A stretch of 16,096 nucleotides of DNA. Source: a bacterium. GTDB taxonomy: Bacteria > Actinomycetota > Acidimicrobiia > Spongiisociales > UBA11373. The notes below the pieces were generated by a model. It was not told the DNA's origin and did not search any database. It saw only the letters and a list, made by a program, of their open reading frames with translations. Shown one piece after another: positions 13,604 through 16,096 of the stretch. A program made the translations under genes and the position numbers. The first letter of the stretch is position 1; the number at the start of each line of letters is the position of its first letter. The stretch is taken from NCBI GenBank assembly GCA_013202595.1, contig JABMPV010000189.1, positions 1 to 16,096 on the forward strand, in the 5' to 3' direction.

Positions 13604-15001
13604 ATGGCTGCTGACGACAATCTCGCCGATCGCTACAGGAGCCGGTCGCTCTGGCTGGATCAACTCCCCGGGTCACTCGACCCCAGGCCTGCTCTGGCAG
13701 GGGACACCAGGGTGGACGTCGCCATCGTCGGCGGCGGCTACACGGGTCTCTGGACGGCCTACTACCTGCTCCAACTCGATCCTGCCCTGAGGGTCATGGT
13801 CATCGAGAAGGAGATCGTCGGATTCGGTGCCTCGGGGCGCAACGGCGGTTGGTGTGTCGGCGAGTTGGCTGCCGGTCCGGATCGCCATGAGACGATTGCA
13901 GGCAACGAAGCCGCCCGGCGACTCCTCCGGGCAGTCTTCGACTCCGTCGACGAGGTGGGGCGAGTTTCCGAGAGCGAGGGCATCGACTGTTCGTTCGCAA
14001 AGGGCGGGACCGTCCGCCTGGCGCGCAACGAGGCGCATCTGAGTCGCCAGCGCGACGAGGTGGAGCATCTCCAGAAGGGATTCGGTCTCACCGACGACGA
14101 CCTCCGCATGCTCGATGTAGATGAGGCGAGGACCCACCTGAACGCCACGGGGGTCATCGGCGGCCTGTTCTACGCCCACACGGCTGCGCTGGACCCGGCC
14201 CGCCTCGTCCGGGGCCTGGGCGAGGCTGTGGAGCTCCTCGGCGGCACCATCGTCGAGCAGACCGCCGCCACCGCAATCGAATCGGGCAAGGTGACGACCG
14301 ATCGAGGCATCGTCGAAGCCGATGTCATCGTGCGGGCGCTGGAGGGATACACGGGGTCGCTCGACGGCCACGCCCGCACGCTGACGCCGCTGTACTCCCT
14401 GATGGTGGCCACAGAACCGCTGTCCGATGCGAGGTGGGAGGAGATCGGCCTCGCCAACCGGCAGACCTTCGCCGACGATCGGCACATGGTGATCTACGGC
14501 CAGCGCACCGGCGATGGCCGCATCGCCTTCGGCGGAAGGGGAGCGCCGTACGGGTTTGGTTCGAAGATCGACCCGTCGATCGAGCGGAGATCCGGTGTTC
14601 ACGACAAGATCGTTGCGACCCTCACCGAACTGCTACCGATGATCGAGGGCGTCGGCATCACCCACCATTGGGGAGGCGTGCTCGGTGTGCCCCGTGACTG
14701 GTTCCCCTCGCTGGGAATCGACAGGGCCAGTGGTCTGGCGTGGGCGGGCGGATATGTCGGAGAAGGCGTCTCGCCGGCCAACCTGGCAGGGCGGACGCTT
14801 GCCGAACTCATCACCGAGACCGACTCGCCACGGGTGGATCTTCCCTGGGTGGGGCATCACTCCCGCCGCTGGGAGCCCGAACCGCTTCGCTGGCTGGCGA
14901 TCAACGGCGCTTTCAAGGTCATGGGTGCAGCTGACCGCTCCGAGGGACGGTCGGGCAAGGAATCCCGCCTGGCCAAGGGCATGTGGAAGCTGATGCGGTA
15001 G
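13604..15001 (+). CDS. FAD-dependent oxidoreductase, DAO family (PuuB-like), copy 2
   Basis: Second DAO-type flavoprotein, 465 residues, a diverged paralogue of its upstream neighbour. Seen: VAIVGGGYTGLWTAYYL (39-55), EKEIVGFGASGRNGGWC (68-84), LDPARLVRGLGEAVE, RALEGYTGSLDGHARTL, and the C-terminal FAD contact WAGGYVGEGVSPANLAGR. The tail LPWVGHHSRRWEPEPLRWL is typical of a widespread actinobacterial subfamily of unknown substrate. The two copies share the order VFW/LWL..., GGG-TGLW, GFGAS-RNGG, and RWEP/FPPEP-FRW near the end, so they arose by an old duplication. ATG 13604 has AAAGGA about 12 nt upstream, a rather long spacing. The gene is 45 nt after copy 1 and ends the operon, followed by a small hairpin. 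Confidence 0.9.
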   Translation: MAADDNLADRYRSRSLWLDQLPGSLDPRPALAGDTRVDVAIVGGGYTGLWTAYYLLQLDPALRVMVIEKEIVGFGASGRNGGWCVGELAAGPDRHETIAGNEAARRLLRAVFDSVDEVGRVSESEGIDCSFAKGGTVRLARNEAHLSRQRDEVEHLQKGFGLTDDDLRMLDVDEARTHLNATGVIGGLFYAHTAALDPARLVRGLGEAVELLGGTIVEQTAATAIESGKVTTDRGIVEADVIVRALEGYTGSLDGHARTLTPLYSLMVATEPLSDARWEEIGLANRQTFADDRHMVIYGQRTGDGRIAFGGRGAPYGFGSKIDPSIERRSGVHDKIVATLTELLPMIEGVGITHHWGGVLGVPRDWFPSLGIDRASGLAWAGGYVGEGVSPANLAGRTLAELITETDSPRVDLPWVGHHSRRWEPEPLRWLAINGAFKVMGAADRSEGRSGKESRLAKGMWKLMR

Positions 15002-15014
15002 AGGGGTCGCCGCC

Positions 15015-15027
15015 GAGACGTCGTCTC
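15015..15027. terminator. Small hairpin between convergent genes
   Basis: GAGAC-GTC-GTCTC, a 5-bp stem with a 3-nt loop, lies 13 nt after the plus-strand flavoprotein stop. It is also 7 nt past the stop of the minus-strand methyltransferase remnant, so it could serve both directions. It is short and has no T-run. Confidence 0.25.
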
Positions 15028-15034
15028 CGGGCCG

Positions 15035-15316
15035 TCAGCACAGCTCGCTCTCTGCAGCTTCGAGGATGCGGGCCAGTTCGGTCTGCTGAGACTCGCTCAG
15101 CGGCTCCGGATGGTGGTTCTCCAGAATCCAATCGGTCTTCTCCCGAGTCACCTCGATCGCATCCCGGTAGCTGCCCCCCTTCTGGGGGATGTGCACGACG
15201 TCAGAGAATCCCAGGTCGCGGAAATGGCTTCGGGTGTGCCGCTCTCTGAGGTAGTGGCCGCGCGGGCCGACCGTGTGAATGACATCCAGTGCCAGCTGAT
15301 CAGGGCTCATGTCCAG
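15035..15316 (-). pseudogene. C-terminal remnant of an MttB-family (trimethylamine/betaine:corrinoid) methyltransferase
   Basis: About 93 residues of the C-terminus of a protein normally near 490 residues long. Seen: LDMSPDQLALDVIHTVGPRG, then GHYLRERHTRSHFRDL, and the tail REKTDWILENHHPEPLSE. These correspond to the family's LALDVI.EVGPGGHFL..HT..HFR block and the I...H.PEPL tail. Intact members transfer a methyl group from trimethylamine, glycine betaine or similar quaternary amines to a corrinoid protein. Homology stops at about 15316; upstream in frame there is only the antisense of the corrinoid-protein remnant. The ATG at 15310 has no ribosome-binding site. The barrel core, including the site of pyrrolysine in methanogen MttB, is gone, so it cannot be active, and whether it was a pyrrolysine enzyme cannot be judged. 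Confidence 0.8.
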
Positions 15317-15429
15317 TTGTGGGCGGAGCGCCGGTGACCCGGGACTATGCGATGCAGATCGGAGCCGATGGCTACGGCTCCGATGCGGCGTCGGCCGTAC
15401 AGGTCATCAAGGACCTGGTGCCGATGTGA
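15313..15429 (+). pseudogene. C-terminal remnant of a methyltransferase corrinoid protein (MtbC/MtmC/MtgC-like B12-binding domain)
   Basis: Thirty-eight codons reading PVVGGAPVTRDYAMQIGADG, then YGSDAASAVQVIKDLVPM and TGA. This is the last part of the B12-binding Rossmann domain of small corrinoid proteins (usual form VGGAPVT.E.A..IGADGYA.DA..AV..AK.L), which carry the methyl group between an MttB-type enzyme and a second methyltransferase. The cap helices and the DxHxxG cobalt ligand motif, normally more than 100 residues earlier, are missing. There is no start codon in a sensible context. Homology begins at about 15316, exactly where the opposite-strand MttB remnant begins. A 9-bp hairpin follows the stop by 8 nt. 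It is too short for automatic ORF callers and easy to miss. Confidence 0.75.
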
Positions 15430-15437
15430 AGCTCTCG

Positions 15438-15470
15438 ATCGGCTCGCCCGATCACACTGGTCGAGCCGAT
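15438..15470 (+). terminator. Hairpin after the corrinoid-protein remnant
   Basis: ATCGGCTCG (15438-15446) and CGAGCCGAT (15462-15470) are perfect nine-base inverted repeats with a 15-nt loop, starting 8 nt after the TGA at 15429. The place and size fit the original transcription terminator of the lost corrinoid-protein gene, though a T-run is absent. Confidence 0.42.
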
Positions 15471-15544
15471 TGCAGAGACCAGCGGCGACGAGTCGCGGAA
15501 TCCCACAGTGCAGGACGGACGACTCTGAGAAGAGGTGATCGATC

Positions 15545-16024
15545 ATGGAACCCGATGAGAGTGGGCGTCTGGCCGAGTTGTTGATAGAAACCCATGAATC
15601 GATTGGCTCGGTGGTTGATGCAGTCGATCTGGAGATCGAGGTCCATGCGGACTCGGCGTGGCAGATTCGCGATGTCCTCGGGCACATCGGAACCTGGGAT
15701 CGGGTGGTGGCACGGACTCTGCGTGCCTACCGGGATGGTGGGGAGTACGTGATTCCCGACTACGACGAGGACGCATTCAACGCGCGCGATGTCCTCAGGC
15801 AGAGAGAGCTGACGTCAGAGCAGATCTACGACGAATGGAAGTTGGCGCGTGAGGAATTCGTGGCTGCCGTCAGGCAGATCCCGCCTGAGTTCTTTCCGGG
15901 TGATCTCGTGTATCCCTGGGGAGATGAGAGCGGCACCGTTGCCTACCTGATCGAGACGATGGCCGAGCACGACGTCGAGCATCGAGATGAGATCGCCCTG
16001 GCGATCGGATCCGGAAGGCGGTAG
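15545..16024 (+). CDS. DinB/maleylpyruvate-isomerase-like four-helix-bundle protein
   Basis: Protein of 159 residues with helix-rich composition. Seen: His47 in RDVLGHIGTWDRVV and the pair His142/His146 in ETMAEHDVEHRDEI, the spacing expected for the metal-binding triad of the DinB/YfiT superfamily (DinB_2, mycothiol-dependent isomerases and ClbS/DfsB-like proteins). An acidic loop PDYDEDAFNARDV precedes the third helix. Members act as metal-dependent thiol transferases or protective proteins, but most are uncharacterised, so the reaction is not assigned. ATG 15545 has GAGGTGA upstream. It is separated from the corrinoid remnant by 115 nt holding a hairpin, and is probably an independent gene. 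Confidence 0.78.
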   Translation: MEPDESGRLAELLIETHESIGSVVDAVDLEIEVHADSAWQIRDVLGHIGTWDRVVARTLRAYRDGGEYVIPDYDEDAFNARDVLRQRELTSEQIYDEWKLAREEFVAAVRQIPPEFFPGDLVYPWGDESGTVAYLIETMAEHDVEHRDEIALAIGSGRR

Positions 16025-16096
16025 CCGGCGAGTCCGTGACGGTGGGCTCTAGTGCTCTGGCCAGGAACGTTGGCGATGTTCAGGGCGAGGCAGGGG
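16025..16096. other. Terminal intergenic stretch, nothing recognised
   Basis: Seventy-two nucleotides after the DinB-family gene up to the window edge. I see no start of a gene, strong hairpin or repeat. Confidence 0.4.

Noticed and set aside
15035..15310. A stand-alone 91-residue gene starting at ATG 15310
   Set aside because: There is no ribosome-binding site, the MttB homology continues upstream of the ATG (LDMSPD), and the product is only the C-terminal tail of a much larger enzyme.
15307..15687. Minus-strand open frame as the upstream part of the mttB gene (simple frameshift)
   Set aside because: Its translation shows no MttB-like sequence. It is antisense to the corrinoid remnant and the DinB-family gene, so a frameshift cannot restore mttB.

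Overview
The window is GC-rich, protein-dense bacterial DNA, most like a high-GC actinobacterium. I lean towards an environmental lineage such as Acidimicrobiia. The grounds are GTG starts with purine-rich ribosome-binding sites, an Rv3214-type acid phosphatase, a short YqeC-type 6-phosphogluconate dehydrogenase, and several amine-oxidising flavoproteins beside MttB-family methyltransferase remnants. The taxon is inferred from family knowledge, since no rRNA or marker gene is present. I saw no tRNA, rRNA, CRISPR array, insertion sequence or phage gene.

Layout. Positions 1-10553 are nine genes, all on the minus strand. Read in transcription order they are: a glutamate-1-semialdehyde-aminomutase-like class III aminotransferase, a lipoprotein, a dimethylglycine-dehydrogenase-like FAD/GcvT fusion flavoprotein, an AGXT2-like class III aminotransferase, a small 2TM membrane protein, a Rieske ferredoxin, 6-phosphogluconate dehydrogenase, a histidine phosphatase, and glucose-6-phosphate isomerase, which runs off the left edge. 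The last three are closely spaced and form a sugar-phosphate (pentose phosphate/glycolysis) block. A 127-bp divergent intergenic region (10554-10680) separates these from a plus-strand operon (10681-15001): an aldehyde dehydrogenase followed by two tandem DAO-type (PuuB/GlpD-superfamily) FAD oxidoreductases.

Positions 15002-15544 hold no intact gene. They contain two gene remnants: the C-terminal end of a trimethylamine/betaine methyltransferase (MttB family, minus strand) and the C-terminal end of a methyltransferase corrinoid protein (MtbC/MtmC family, plus strand). Both have lost their 5' parts, and they meet back to back at about 15315. This is what one deletion through the middle of a divergent mttB/corrinoid-protein pair would leave. 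A DinB-family four-helix protein (15545-16024) ends the window.

How it fits together. Two PLP aminotransferases, one aldehyde dehydrogenase, two amine oxidoreductases and a folate-coupled demethylating flavoprotein suggest a catabolic island for amines or N-methylated compounds. The natural sequence is oxidative deamination or demethylation, then transamination, then oxidation of the aldehyde. The methyltransferase remnants fit the same theme: a corrinoid-dependent betaine or methylamine demethylation step may once have been encoded here and been lost. The substrates cannot be read from sequence. No glutamine-synthetase-like ligase, transporter or regulator gene lies inside the window.
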